Origin: Amycolatopsis sp. WQ 127309
GTDB taxonomy: Bacteria > Actinomycetota > Actinomycetes > Mycobacteriales > Pseudonocardiaceae
Reading direction: 5' to 3'
DNA length: 64,000 bases
NCBI RefSeq assembly: GCF_023023025.1
Contig: NZ_CP095481.1
Span: forward strand, 8,569,001 to 8,633,000
The translations under genes and the position numbers were made by a program. Shown piece by piece: positions 8,086 to 16,311 of this stretch (the first letter of the stretch is position 1; every line of letters begins with the position of its first letter). The notes under the pieces are model-generated. The model ran no database searches. It saw only the letters and a list, made by a program, of their open reading frames with translations, and was not told where the DNA came from.

Positions 8086-9125
8086 GCGACTGGCTGAACA
8101 TCGCCCTCGTGGTGTTCCTGCTGCTGCTCAACGCCTTCTTCGTGGGCGCGGAGTTCACGCTCATCTCCTCGCGGCGTGACCGGCTCGAAGCGCTGCTGGA
8201 GCAGGGCAAGACGCGCGCGAAGATCGTGATCAACGCGAGCAAGCACGTGTCGCTGATGCTGGCCGGCGCGCAGCTGGGCATCACCATCTGCTCGCTGCTG
8301 CTCGGCCGGCTCGGCGAACCCGCTGTCGCGCACCGGCTCTCGGCGTTCTTCGACCTGCTGGGCCTGCCCGAAGGCCTGCTGCACCCGATCTCGTTCGCGA
8401 TCGCGCTGGCCTTCATCACGGTGCTGCACGTGCTGATCGGCGAGATGGTGCCGAAGAACCTCGCCATCGCCGAACCGGAGAAGCTCGCGTTGTGGCTGGT
8501 GCCGGTGCACGTCGGCTGGGTCAAGATCGCGAACCCGTTCATCTGGCTGCTGAACTTCGTGGCGAACTCGCTGCTGCGCGCGGTGAAGGTCGAGCCGAAG
8601 GACGAGCTGGAGACGGCCTACACCTCCGACGAGCTGGCCGAGCTGCTCAGCGAGTCGCGCCGGGAGGGCCTGATCGACCAGTCCGAGCACCGGCGGCTCA
8701 CCCAGACGCTGTCCTCGGTGCAGAAGACGGTGTCCGACGTGCTGGTGCCGACGGCCGACCTGACGACCCTGCCGTGCGCGCCGACCCTCGGTGACGTCGA
8801 GCGGGTGGTGTCCTCGACCGGCTTCTCGCGCTTCCCGGTGTGCACCGACGACGGGCGGCTGACGGGCTACATCCACGTCAAGGACGTCCTGGACCTGGCC
8901 GGCGAAGACCCGGCGACGATGGTGCCGGCGTCGAAGACGCGGCCGCTGACCGAGCTGCGGGCCGACGCCCGGCTGGACGTCGCGCTCTCGGCGATGCGCA
9001 AGGAGGGCAGCCACCTGGCGCGGGCGCTCGACACCACCGGCAACGCGGTGGGCGTCGTCGCGCTCGAAGACCTCGTCGAGGAGTACGTGGGCACCGTGCG
9101 CGACGGCACCCACGTGGGCGCATGA
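8082..9125 (+). CDS. CNNM/CorC-type membrane protein, shorter paralogue (DUF21-CBS)
   Basis: A 347-residue paralogue of the preceding gene. It has the DUF21 transmembrane domain with LHVLIGEMVPKNLAIAEP at about residues 115-132. A CBS pair follows (STGFSRFPVCTDDGRLTGYIH and VGVVALEDLVEEYVG). It stops right after the second CBS domain, so it lacks the C-terminal CorC/HlyC domain of its partner. A long-plus-short pair like this is common in actinobacteria and may form a heteromer. It overlaps the genes on both sides by 4 bp (GTGA upstream, ATGA downstream), so the three genes are one transcription unit. Confidence 0.87.
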   Translation: MSDWLNIALVVFLLLLNAFFVGAEFTLISSRRDRLEALLEQGKTRAKIVINASKHVSLMLAGAQLGITICSLLLGRLGEPAVAHRLSAFFDLLGLPEGLLHPISFAIALAFITVLHVLIGEMVPKNLAIAEPEKLALWLVPVHVGWVKIANPFIWLLNFVANSLLRAVKVEPKDELETAYTSDELAELLSESRREGLIDQSEHRRLTQTLSSVQKTVSDVLVPTADLTTLPCAPTLGDVERVVSSTGFSRFPVCTDDGRLTGYIHVKDVLDLAGEDPATMVPASKTRPLTELRADARLDVALSAMRKEGSHLARALDTTGNAVGVVALEDLVEEYVGTVRDGTHVGA

Positions 9126-10018
9126 CCGCGGTCGACGTGCTCGCCGAACCGGACTGGCTGGCCCGGGAGGCGGCGCACGCCGACCGGGTGCGCCGGTGGA
9201 CGGTCCCGCACCAGGACCGCAAGTCCCGGGGCGAGAAGCACCCGGTGCTGGACTTCCTGTTCACCTACTACTCGCACCGGCCGGGCCACCTCGAACGCTG
9301 GCAGCCGGGCCCCGGCGTCGCGCTCGCCGGGCCCGCGGCGCGGCGCTTCCTCGACCGGAAGGGCTACGTCGAGACGAGCGACGGCGTCGTACTCGACCCG
9401 GCCGGGTTCACCGAGCGCAAGGCGCAGACGGCCGAGTTCGTGCTCGGCCTGCTCAGCGCGACGGCGTCGCGCGCGCCCCGGCTGAGCTGCTTCGGGCTGC
9501 ACGAGTGGGCGATGGTCTACCGCGAGCCGGCGGATTCCGTGCGCCACGACCAGGTCCCGCTGCGGCTCGGGTCGACGGGCACCGACGCGGTCGTCGAGTC
9601 GCTGGACATCCGCTGCGGGCACTTCGACGCGTTCCGGTTCTTCACCCCGCCGGCGCGGCCCCGCAACGAGCTGGAGCCGACGCGGGCGACGCAGGTCACC
9701 CTCGAGCAGCCGGGCTGCCTGCACGCGAACATGGACTTGTTCAAATGGGCGTACAAGCTCGACCCGTACGTGCCCGCGGAGCTCGTCGCCGACTGTTTCG
9801 AGCTCGCGGCCGAGATCCGGGAGCTGGACATGCGGGCGAGCCCGTACGACCTCGCGGCTCTCGGCTACCCGCCCGTGCGGATCGAGACCGCCGAGGGGCG
9901 GGCCGAGTACGCTCGCGCGCAGGCCGGGTTCGCCCGCCGCTCGGCACCCTTGCGTGCTCGCCTGATCGCGCACTGCCATAGCCTGGTCAGCCCAGCCGGG
10001 CGGCCTCCGCGAGCGTGA
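9122..10018 (+). CDS. Conserved actinobacterial protein, often labelled 3-methyladenine DNA glycosylase
   Basis: A 298-residue cytoplasmic protein. Recognisable blocks are GEKHPVLDFLFTYYSHRP (about residues 37-54), FGLHEWAMVY (about 122-131), VPLRLG, RCGHFDAFRFFT and LEQPGCLHANMDLFKWAYKL. These conserved His, Cys and Trp residues suggest an enzyme or metal site. The family is usually annotated in databases as a 3-methyladenine DNA glycosylase, but I see no helix-hairpin-helix motif or other proof of that activity. The ATG overlaps the stop of the CorC-like gene (ATGA). Treat the glycosylase name as a label only. Confidence 0.6.
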   Translation: MTAVDVLAEPDWLAREAAHADRVRRWTVPHQDRKSRGEKHPVLDFLFTYYSHRPGHLERWQPGPGVALAGPAARRFLDRKGYVETSDGVVLDPAGFTERKAQTAEFVLGLLSATASRAPRLSCFGLHEWAMVYREPADSVRHDQVPLRLGSTGTDAVVESLDIRCGHFDAFRFFTPPARPRNELEPTRATQVTLEQPGCLHANMDLFKWAYKLDPYVPAELVADCFELAAEIRELDMRASPYDLAALGYPPVRIETAEGRAEYARAQAGFARRSAPLRARLIAHCHSLVSPAGRPPRA

Positions 10019-10129
10019 CACAACTGTGAGTTAGATTATTCCCGGCCCGTTGCTCACCTGTTAGGGTGATAACGGTTTGATTGCATAGCAGCGCGTGCTT
10101 GACGTGCTCTTTAGGCCGAAAGGATGACG

Positions 10130-11941
10130 ATGGGGCGACACGCCCGGCCCGACGAGCCGGTGCCACACCCGCTGGACCGCGCCGGGGCGAAGCGTCCCCC
10201 CGCCGAGGGTCCGGGTGCCGTCCCGCAGCGTCCGAACCAGGCCGAGCCCCCCACGTCCCGACGGACCGGCCGCGGCGGGTCGGCCGGTACCGGCCGACGC
10301 GGCACGAGCGCTCCTCGAGCTGCCGGCCCCACCGAGACCACCACCGTCATCCCGGCCACCGGCGCCACCCCGGCCCCTTCCCCGGCCTCCGGCCAGAGCG
10401 AGGATTCCGGGTGGTTCCGCAAGCCGACCGAGGATTCCGGGGCGTTCCGGACCGCCGGGCGGACCGAGGCCCCCGGAGCCCCGCGCGCCCCCCGCCGCGG
10501 CGAGAACACCGGCACCTTCCGCAGTGAGACCCCCGAGCCGCCGCGTCCCCCCGGCCGCGGCGAGGATTCGGGCCGGTTCCGCGCTGCCGGCCGCCGTGGC
10601 AAGAACAACGCCCCCGCTCCCGATGGAACGGAAGCACCAGAGGCTCCCGGCGTCGCCCGCCGAGGCGAAGATTCAGGCATGTTTCGCGCCGCCCGCCGCG
10701 GCAGGAACGCCGACACCTTCCCGGACAACGACGAAACGAATGCGCCTGGGACTCCCGGCGCCACCCGTCGCGGCGAGGATTCGGGCCGGTTCCGCGCCGC
10801 CGGCCGCCGCGGCAAGAACAACGCCCCCGCTCCCGATGGAACGGAAGCACCCGAGACTCCCGGTGCCACGCGCCGAGGCGAAGACTCCGGCATGTTCCGC
10901 GCCGCCACTCGCGGTGGCAAGAACAGCGGCACCTTCCCGGCCCCCGACGGAACGGAAACGCCCGAGATCCACGGCGGCACCCGCCGAGGCGAAGACTCCG
11001 GCATGTTCCGCGCCGCCACCCGCCGCGGCCAGAACTCGGCCCCCGAAGCCGCGACGCCCGACCCCGTTGGCGACAGCCGCCACGGCGAGGACTCCGGGAC
11101 CTTTCGCGCGGCCCGTCGCGGTGAGAACACCGGGACCTTCCGCGCCGCCCGCCGTGGAGAGAACACCGGTTCCTTCCGCGCCGCCGGCCGGTCCGAGACC
11201 ACCGGCACCTCCCGCGTCCCCGGCCGGAGCGAGAGCACCGGGCCGCACCGGAGTGACGACACCGGCTCCCACCGGACCGCCGCCCGGAGCGAGGACACCG
11301 GCGCCCAGCGGACCCTCGGCAAGGTCGCCGAGGCGACCGGCTCGCACCGCATCGTCGGCAAGAAGGCCCCGCGTCGCAAGATCGCGGGCTGGCCGATCGC
11401 CTGTCTCGTGCTCGCCGCCCTCATCGGGCTCGGCATCGTCGGCTGGAACTGGGCCGACAGCGAGCTCAACAGCCGCGCCGAGGCCCAGGCCGCCAGCTGC
11501 TCCAGCGGCACGTCGCACATGCGCGTGATCGTCACCCCGAGCGTGCAGAAGCCGCTGGCCGCCGCGGCCGACCGCTGGAACCAGGCCGCCACCGTCGTCC
11601 ACGGCCAGTGCGTGAACGTGACGATCGAGGCCAAGCCGTCGGCGCAGGTGCTCGACGCGCTGGTCGGCCGGGCCAACCTGGACTCGATCGGCGGGCTGCC
11701 CACCGCGTGGCTGCCCGAGTCGACGTACTGGATCAGCGAGCTGACCACCAAGAAGCCCGAGATGATCGGCTCGCCCGCCCAGTCGGTCGCCACCGCGCGG
11801 TCAGCGGACTACCCGTTCGTCGGGCTGACCGGGCCGGGCATCGACGACACCCTGCTGCGCGCGGCCCAGACGTTCCGCGAGTACCTCGAGCAGCCCGCCC
11901 AGCAGGCCGACTTCACCGCCGCCGGGATCAAGACCGCCTGA
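10130..11941 (+). CDS. Membrane protein with repeat-rich N-terminal tail and extracytoplasmic solute-binding-like domain
   Basis: About 603 residues in three parts. Residues 1-415 are Arg/Gly/Pro/Glu-rich and probably disordered. They carry some 16 copies of a short motif E-[DN]-[ST]-G-x-[FH]-R, eleven of them with phenylalanine. A single membrane segment follows at about residues 420-440 (IACLVLAALIGLGIVGW). The C-terminal 150 residues (MRVIVTPSVQKPLAAAADRW, LPESTYWISEL) resemble the first lobe of a periplasmic solute-binding or VWA-linked binding protein, but the second lobe is missing. The ATG at 10130 was chosen over 10124 because AAAGG (10119-10123) sits six bases before it but directly abuts 10124. 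Function unknown; the tail would lie in the cytoplasm. Confidence 0.65.
   Translation: MGRHARPDEPVPHPLDRAGAKRPPAEGPGAVPQRPNQAEPPTSRRTGRGGSAGTGRRGTSAPRAAGPTETTTVIPATGATPAPSPASGQSEDSGWFRKPTEDSGAFRTAGRTEAPGAPRAPRRGENTGTFRSETPEPPRPPGRGEDSGRFRAAGRRGKNNAPAPDGTEAPEAPGVARRGEDSGMFRAARRGRNADTFPDNDETNAPGTPGATRRGEDSGRFRAAGRRGKNNAPAPDGTEAPETPGATRRGEDSGMFRAATRGGKNSGTFPAPDGTETPEIHGGTRRGEDSGMFRAATRRGQNSAPEAATPDPVGDSRHGEDSGTFRAARRGENTGTFRAARRGENTGSFRAAGRSETTGTSRVPGRSESTGPHRSDDTGSHRTAARSEDTGAQRTLGKVAEATGSHRIVGKKAPRRKIAGWPIACLVLAALIGLGIVGWNWADSELNSRAEAQAASCSSGTSHMRVIVTPSVQKPLAAAADRWNQAATVVHGQCVNVTIEAKPSAQVLDALVGRANLDSIGGLPTAWLPESTYWISELTTKKPEMIGSPAQSVATARSADYPFVGLTGPGIDDTLLRAAQTFREYLEQPAQQADFTAAGIKTA
10559..10851 (+). 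repeat. Near-identical 80-bp DNA repeat within the repeat-rich tail
   Basis: Bases 10559-10638 and 10772-10851 match at all but two positions, both silent-type C/T changes. Shorter related units lie between and after them. This shows recent duplication within the tail-coding region. Confidence 0.85.
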
Positions 11942-11944
11942 GCC

Positions 11945-12733
11945 TCAGGCCGGGCCGACGCGCGTGCCGTTGTCGAGCTCGGCCAGCACGGCCACGTCGT
12001 CGTCGGCCAGCTCGAAGTCGAACACCCCGAAGTGCTCCCGGGTCCGGGTCGTGGTGGCCGAAGCCGCCACGGCGACGGTGCCGCCCTGCAGGTGCCACCG
12101 CAGGACGATCTGGGCCGGGGTCTTGCCGTACTTCGCCGCCAGCGCGGTGACCGTCTCGTCGGACAGCAGCGCGCTGTTCGCGGCCGGGCTCGACGCGCCG
12201 GTCAGGATGCCGTGCGCGGCGTGGAACTCCCGCAGCGGCAGCTGCTGCAGCCACGGGTGCAGCTCGACCAGGTTGACCGCGGGGACGGTGCCGGTGGCGT
12301 CGATCAACCGGCGCAGCTCGGCCGCGCTGAACCCCGCCACGCCGATCGCGCGGGCCCGGCCGTCGGCGCGCACCCGCGTCAGCGCGCGCCAGGTGTCGGT
12401 GAACGCGCCGTTCGTGCCGGCCACCAGGATCAGGTCGACGCGGTCGGCCTGCAGGCCAGCGAGCACCTGGTCGGCCGCGCGGCGGGCGGCGTCGTACCCC
12501 TGCACGGGCACCTTGACGCTGACGAACACGTCCTCGCGCGGCACGTCCGACGCGGCGAGGACCGCGCCCACGGCCTCCTCGGTGCCCGGTGCGGTGTCGA
12601 TGCCGCGGTGGCCGGTGTCGAGGGCGATGCGGACGGCGCGGCCGGTCTCGGAGGCGCTCAGGCCGGTGACGCCGAACAGCAGCTGGGGGATGCGGACTCC
12701 GTCGGACAGGGCTAGCGAAGGCGGAACGGCCAT
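11945..12733 (-). CDS. Aldo/keto reductase-fold protein with degraded catalytic residues
   Basis: A 262-residue protein clearly of the aldo/keto reductase superfamily: HRGIDTA near the N-terminus, GRARAIGVAGFS, VELHPWLQQLPLREFHAAHG, KYGKTPAQIVLRWHLQGG and FGVFDFELADDD. The active site is abnormal. The catalytic Tyr normally found a few residues after IDTA is missing, and the segment is shortened to IDTAPGTEEAVG. The usual LIHWP histidine is replaced (LILVAGTNG). The cofactor-binding PKS motif reads VAVAAS. Asp and one Lys (FVSVKVP) remain. It may be a pseudoenzyme or have a changed reaction. The ATG at 12733 follows GAGGAT. It is convergent with the repeat-tail gene. Confidence 0.8.
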   Translation of the reverse strand: MAVPPSLALSDGVRIPQLLFGVTGLSASETGRAVRIALDTGHRGIDTAPGTEEAVGAVLAASDVPREDVFVSVKVPVQGYDAARRAADQVLAGLQADRVDLILVAGTNGAFTDTWRALTRVRADGRARAIGVAGFSAAELRRLIDATGTVPAVNLVELHPWLQQLPLREFHAAHGILTGASSPAANSALLSDETVTALAAKYGKTPAQIVLRWHLQGGTVAVAASATTTRTREHFGVFDFELADDDVAVLAELDNGTRVGPA

Positions 12734-12775
12734 CAACCGGTGATCCTCACTTCGGGTGCTGCGCGGGGATCTCCA

Positions 12776-13585
12776 TCATCCCACCCGGGCCGACCGCTCG
12801 CGCAGGTACGCGGCCGTCGCCGGGTCGGCCGGGAAGAACGACTCGATCACCAGCTCCGCCACGGTGACGTCCAGCGGGGTGCCGAACGTGGCGACCGTGC
12901 TGAAGAACGTCAGGTCGGTGCCCTCGTGGCGGAAGATCAGCGGCACGAAGATGTCACCCGGTCCGGGGACCTCCACCTCGGGCACCGGCTGGTCGCAGGG
13001 GTAGCCCAGCAGCTCGGCGAGCAGGTCGGCGAGGCCGGTGTCCGCGGTTTGGCCGACCTGGCGCCGCAGCCGGCCGAGCAGGTGTGCGCGCCACTCCCCC
13101 AGGTTCCGGATGTGCGGCGCCATGCCCTGCGGGTGCAGGGTCGCGCGCAGCACGTTGGCCGTCAGCTCGGGTGCCAGCCCGGCGACGAACAGGCCGGTGG
13201 CGGCGTTGGCGTCGACGAGGTTCCAGTTCCGGTCCACGACGGCGGCCGGGTACGGCTCGTGCCCGGTGAGCAGCTGCCGCACGGCTTGGCGGACGGCGGT
13301 CATCTCGGGATCCCCCAGCGCGCTCTCGGTGTAGGCGGGCGCGAACCCGGCGGCGAGCAGCAGCCGGTTGCGGTCCCGCAGCGGCACGTCGAGGTGCTCC
13401 CCGAGCCGCAGCACCATGTCCCGGCTCGGCCGCGACCGCCCGGTCTCCACGAAGCTGAGGTGGCGGGTGGAGATGTCGGCGGAGATCGCCAGGTCGAGCT
13501 GGCTGATCCGCCGCCGGTCGCGCCATTCCCGCAGAAGCTCACCCACCGGCCGCTGCCGCGCGGCCGCCTGCACCGAAGTCGTCAC
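12776..13585 (-). CDS. XRE-family regulator, MmyB type
   Basis: A 269-residue regulator. The N-terminal helix-turn-helix (RRISQLDLAISADISTRHLSFVETGRSRPS, given here in outline at about residues 24-53) is followed by the MmyB-like ligand-binding domain. That domain carries VVDRNWNLVDANAATG (about 121-136) and a hydrophobic PAS-like core through the DIFVPLIFRHEGTDL stretch. Members respond to small hydrophobic ligands such as fatty acids or antibiotics and often sit beside the oxidoreductase they regulate. Here the neighbour on the same strand is the degenerate aldo/keto reductase, 42 bp downstream, which may be its target. Confidence 0.85.
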   Translation of the reverse strand: MTTSVQAAARQRPVGELLREWRDRRRISQLDLAISADISTRHLSFVETGRSRPSRDMVLRLGEHLDVPLRDRNRLLLAAGFAPAYTESALGDPEMTAVRQAVRQLLTGHEPYPAAVVDRNWNLVDANAATGLFVAGLAPELTANVLRATLHPQGMAPHIRNLGEWRAHLLGRLRRQVGQTADTGLADLLAELLGYPCDQPVPEVEVPGPGDIFVPLIFRHEGTDLTFFSTVATFGTPLDVTVAELVIESFFPADPATAAYLRERSARVG

Positions 13586-13621
13586 GGAAGCGACGCTACG
13601 ACGATCACCGGGGCGCTGCCA

Positions 13622-13903
13622 TTACTTCGGGGGTAATGGCTCGATGTGCGCTCCGGGCGGACACCACCCTTCGAGCCGGTCCATGAGGTCGCGGATGGCG
13701 TCGTCGGCCGGGACATCGGTTCCTTCCGGCACGCCGGCGAGGACGATGTCCAGGGCGGAATCGCAGGCCGACAGCAGTGCTGCCTGCGTGACACCGGCCG
13801 CGTAGCCGGCGACGGCGACCGCTTCGAGCGCGGCCGACGGCTCGTCGGCGCGGGCCGCGACGACGATGTCCGCGACCAGCTCCGGCTCTTCTTCGGTTGG
13901 CAC
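13622..13903 (-). CDS. Small hypothetical protein
   Basis: 93 residues, acidic, with an alanine-rich predicted helical core (VAVAGYAAGVTQAALLSACD) and a C-terminal segment DAIRDLMDRLEGWCPPG. No membrane segment, signal peptide or known motif. Codon use fits the neighbourhood and the frame is well placed before the XRE regulator gene, 36 bp away, so it is probably real. The GTG at 13903 is assumed. Not recognised. Confidence 0.5.
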   Translation of the reverse strand: MPTEEEPELVADIVVAARADEPSAALEAVAVAGYAAGVTQAALLSACDSALDIVLAGVPEGTDVPADDAIRDLMDRLEGWCPPGAHIEPLPPK

Positions 13904-14064
13904 GTGTCGAGTGTGCCGAGCGCCGACGTGGATGCGCCAGCGGATTTCGTGGCCGTCGCGGCATTACCTCGCGCGTAATCGACGCGCCGCCGCCCGGGGC
14001 GCCACAGTGGATCTCAGCGACGGACGACGACAACCCGTTGTCCCCCAACGAAAGGGAGGATCCC

Positions 14065-14424
14065 ATGACCGACGTGCGGACCATTGTGGAGCAGTACATC
14101 GCCGTGTGGAACGAGACCGACTCCGGCAAGCGGCGGGCCCTCATCGCCGACGTCTTCACCGAGGGCGCCGGCTACACCGACCCGCTCGGCGCCGTCCGGG
14201 GGCACGACGGGATCGACCGGTTCGTGGCCGGGGCGCAGGCGCAGTTCGGCGGGCTCACCTTCAGCCTGCCCGCCGAGCCCGACGCCCACCACGACCTCGC
14301 GCGGTTCCAGTGGTACCTCGGCACCCCCGGCGCCGAGCCGGTCGCGATCGGGTTCGACGTCGTGGAACTCGAAGACGGCAAGATCACCGCCGTCCACGGC
14401 TTCCTCGACAAGCTGCCCGGCTGA
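14065..14424 (+). CDS. SnoaL/NTF2-like protein
   Basis: A 119-residue cytoplasmic protein of the SnoaL-like/NTF2 fold: an N-terminal helix TIVEQYIAVWNETD, the typical strand-turn RGHDGIDRFV, and later strands ending in VELEDGKITAVHGFLDKL. Such proteins form small alpha+beta barrels and can be polyketide cyclases, isomerases, or binding proteins; the substrate cannot be inferred. The start is fixed by AAAGGGAGGA just upstream of ATG 14065, although the frame is open further upstream. It ends 12 bases before a strong hairpin. Confidence 0.8.
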   Translation: MTDVRTIVEQYIAVWNETDSGKRRALIADVFTEGAGYTDPLGAVRGHDGIDRFVAGAQAQFGGLTFSLPAEPDAHHDLARFQWYLGTPGAEPVAIGFDVVELEDGKITAVHGFLDKLPG

Positions 14425-14436
14425 ACGCGCGCAAAA

Positions 14437-14466
14437 GGCGGGCTCCCCCGCGAGGAGGAGCCCGCC
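14437..14466. terminator. Bidirectional hairpin terminator
   Basis: Perfect 10-bp stem: GGCGGGCTCC at 14437-14446 and GGAGCCCGCC at 14457-14466, with a 10-base loop and an A4 run just before it. It lies between the convergent SnoaL-like gene and the SQD1-like gene. Confidence 0.8.
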
Positions 14467-14476
14467 CCGGCACGGC

Positions 14477-15631
14477 TCAGCTCTTGAGCGCGCCCCGCCA
14501 GCGGACGGTCGGGCGCAGCTTGTCCATGTTCACGCGGTGCTTGTTCGCCCCGACGATGTCGAACATCGACTCGATGAGCGTGTCCGACAGCAGGTGCGGC
14601 TCCAGGCCGAGGCCGACCAGGCCGGTGTGCTTCACGTTGTAGTAGTGCTCCGGGGCCTCGGTCCGCGGGTTCTCCAGCTGCTCGATCTGCACCGGGCCGG
14701 GGAAGCGCTCGGCGACCAGGTCGGCGATGGCGGCGACCGACATGCTCTCGGTCATCTGGTTGAAGACGCGGAACTCGCCCGCCTCGGCCGGGTTCTCCAC
14801 GGCGAGCCGGATGCACTCCACGGTGTCGCGGATGTCGATCAGGCCGCGGGTCTGGGCGCCCTTGCCGTACACCGTCAGCGGCTGCCCCAGCACCGCCTGG
14901 ATGACGAACCGGTTGAGCACCGTGCCGAACACGGCGTCGTAGTCGAAGCGGGTGGCCAGGCGCGGGTCCAGCGCGGTCTGCGGGGTCCGCTGGCCGTACA
15001 CGACGCCCTGGTTGAGGTCCGTGGCCCGCAGCCCCCAGGCGCGGCACGTGAACTCGATGTTGTGCGAGTCGTGGACCTTCGTCAGGTGGTAGAACGAACC
15101 GGGCCGTTTCGGGAACAGCACGCGGTCCTTGCGGCCGTTGTGCTCGAGGTCGAGCCAGCCTTCTTCGATGTCGACGTTCGGCGTGCCGTATTCACCCATC
15201 GTGCCCAGTTTGACCAAGTGGATCGAGGGGTCGATTTCGGCGATCGCGTACAGCAGGTTCAGGTTGCCGACCACATTGTTGTGCTGCGTGTACACCGCGT
15301 GTTCGCGGTCGATCATCGAATAGGGCGCGGACCGCTGCTCGGCGTAGTGGACGACGGCGTCGGGCGCGAAGTCGCGGACGGCGTCGAAGAGGAAGTCCGC
15401 GTCGAGCAGGTCACCTTCGTAGCTGGTGATGCGCCGTCCGGACACCTCCTCCCACGCGGCGATCCGGTCCGGGAGCGTCTCGATCGGGACCAGGCTTTCG
15501 ACACCGAGCTCGACGTCGTAGCCACGGCGGGCCATATTGTCGAGAACGGCCACCTCGTGGCCTTTGTCCGATAAGTGCAACGCGGTGGGCCAGCCCAGAT
15601 AACCGTCACCGCCGAGAACCAGCACTCGCAT
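14477..15631 (-). CDS. sqdB: UDP-sulfoquinovose synthase-like NAD-dependent epimerase (SQD1/SqdB family)
   Basis: A 384-residue short-chain dehydrogenase-type nucleotide-sugar enzyme. SQD1 makes UDP-sulfoquinovose from UDP-glucose and sulfite. N-terminal NAD site GGDGYLGWPTALHL (about 8-21). SQD1-specific signatures are strong: EQRSAPYSMIDR, YTQHNNVVGNLN, VKLGTMGEYGTPN with the active-site Thr, SFYHLTKVHDSHNIEFTCRA with the YxxxK pair, ATDLNQGVVYG, YDAVFGTVLNRFVIQA and VYGKGAQTRG. The length fits the family. Start ATG 15631 with GGAAAGG upstream. Nearby genes are a GtrA protein, a glycosyltransferase and another epimerase, suggesting that the sugar feeds a cell-surface glycan or lipid. The homology is clear; the exact product in this organism is inferred. 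Confidence 0.85.
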   Translation of the reverse strand: MRVLVLGGDGYLGWPTALHLSDKGHEVAVLDNMARRGYDVELGVESLVPIETLPDRIAAWEEVSGRRITSYEGDLLDADFLFDAVRDFAPDAVVHYAEQRSAPYSMIDREHAVYTQHNNVVGNLNLLYAIAEIDPSIHLVKLGTMGEYGTPNVDIEEGWLDLEHNGRKDRVLFPKRPGSFYHLTKVHDSHNIEFTCRAWGLRATDLNQGVVYGQRTPQTALDPRLATRFDYDAVFGTVLNRFVIQAVLGQPLTVYGKGAQTRGLIDIRDTVECIRLAVENPAEAGEFRVFNQMTESMSVAAIADLVAERFPGPVQIEQLENPRTEAPEHYYNVKHTGLVGLGLEPHLLSDTLIESMFDIVGANKHRVNMDKLRPTVRWRGALKS

Positions 15632-15754
15632 TGTGCCGCCTTTCCTGCTCGTTTACGCGGCAAGCGTGCTGATTCCACTCAGTAGCAGAGGCTTGCAAGA
15701 ACCCGACGTTATCTATCACGTGCTGATGAGCACCTGGCAATGAGCTGTGAATCT

Positions 15755-15766
15755 CCTATGCATAGG
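15755..15766. promoter_or_regulatory. 12-bp palindrome in the sqdB-gtrA divergent region
   Basis: CCTATGCATAGG is a perfect palindrome in the 179-bp gap between the divergent SQD1-like and GtrA genes, about 45 bases before the gtrA start. A small hairpin (GTGCT, 4 bases, AGCAC; 15720-15733) lies next to it. It could be an operator; nothing else supports this. Confidence 0.35.
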
Positions 15767-15810
15767 GGGGTCGGACGGCGGCGCGCGCGACCCGCGGGGA
15801 GGATGGGGGC

Positions 15811-16311
15811 ATGACGACCGTAACCGGCGATGTGCGCCGGCGCACAGCGGAGACCCCGACGCGACGCCGGGGCTGGGCCCGGCTGGGCCGCGCCGCGGTG
15901 ACGTCGGTCGCCGCCACGGTCCTCAGCCAGGTCGTCCTGCTCACCGTGCTCGCCGGTGGCGGCGTCCCGGTGCTGGCCAGCGCGCTCGCCTGGGCCGCCG
16001 GCGCGGTGCTGAACTTCGTCGTCACCCGCCGCTGGGTGTGGGGCCGTACCGGCCGCCCCCGCGTGCGCCGCGAGCTGCTGCCCTACCTCGGTGTGATCGG
16101 CCTGGGCGGCCTCGCCTCGGTCGGCCTGACGACCCTGGCCGGCTCGCTGCTGAGCCCGCTGAACCTGCCGCACGTGTGGTGGGTCGTGCTGGTCGACGGC
16201 GCGTACGTCGCCAGCTACGCGCTGGTGTTCGTCGTCAAGTTCACCCTGCTCGACCGCCTCGTGTTCGGCCGCGACGCAGGACGTAGCCCCGCCACCACGT
16301 CCCCGTCATGA
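15811..16311 (+). CDS. GtrA-family membrane protein
   Basis: A 166-residue integral membrane protein with four hydrophobic segments: about 28-50 (AAVTSVAATVLSQVVLLTVL), 55-75 (ASALAWAAGAVLNFVVTR), 90-112 and 125-150. The NFVVTRRWVW motif after the second segment is characteristic of GtrA. Family members are thought to help flip polyprenyl-phosphate-linked sugars across the membrane. The start ATG is preceded by GGGGAGGATGGGGG. Its 3' end overlaps the convergent glycosyltransferase gene by 71 bp, and the two probably act in the same glycosylation route. Confidence 0.85.
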   Translation: MTTVTGDVRRRTAETPTRRRGWARLGRAAVTSVAATVLSQVVLLTVLAGGGVPVLASALAWAAGAVLNFVVTRRWVWGRTGRPRVRRELLPYLGVIGLGGLASVGLTTLAGSLLSPLNLPHVWWVVLVDGAYVASYALVFVVKFTLLDRLVFGRDAGRSPATTSPS

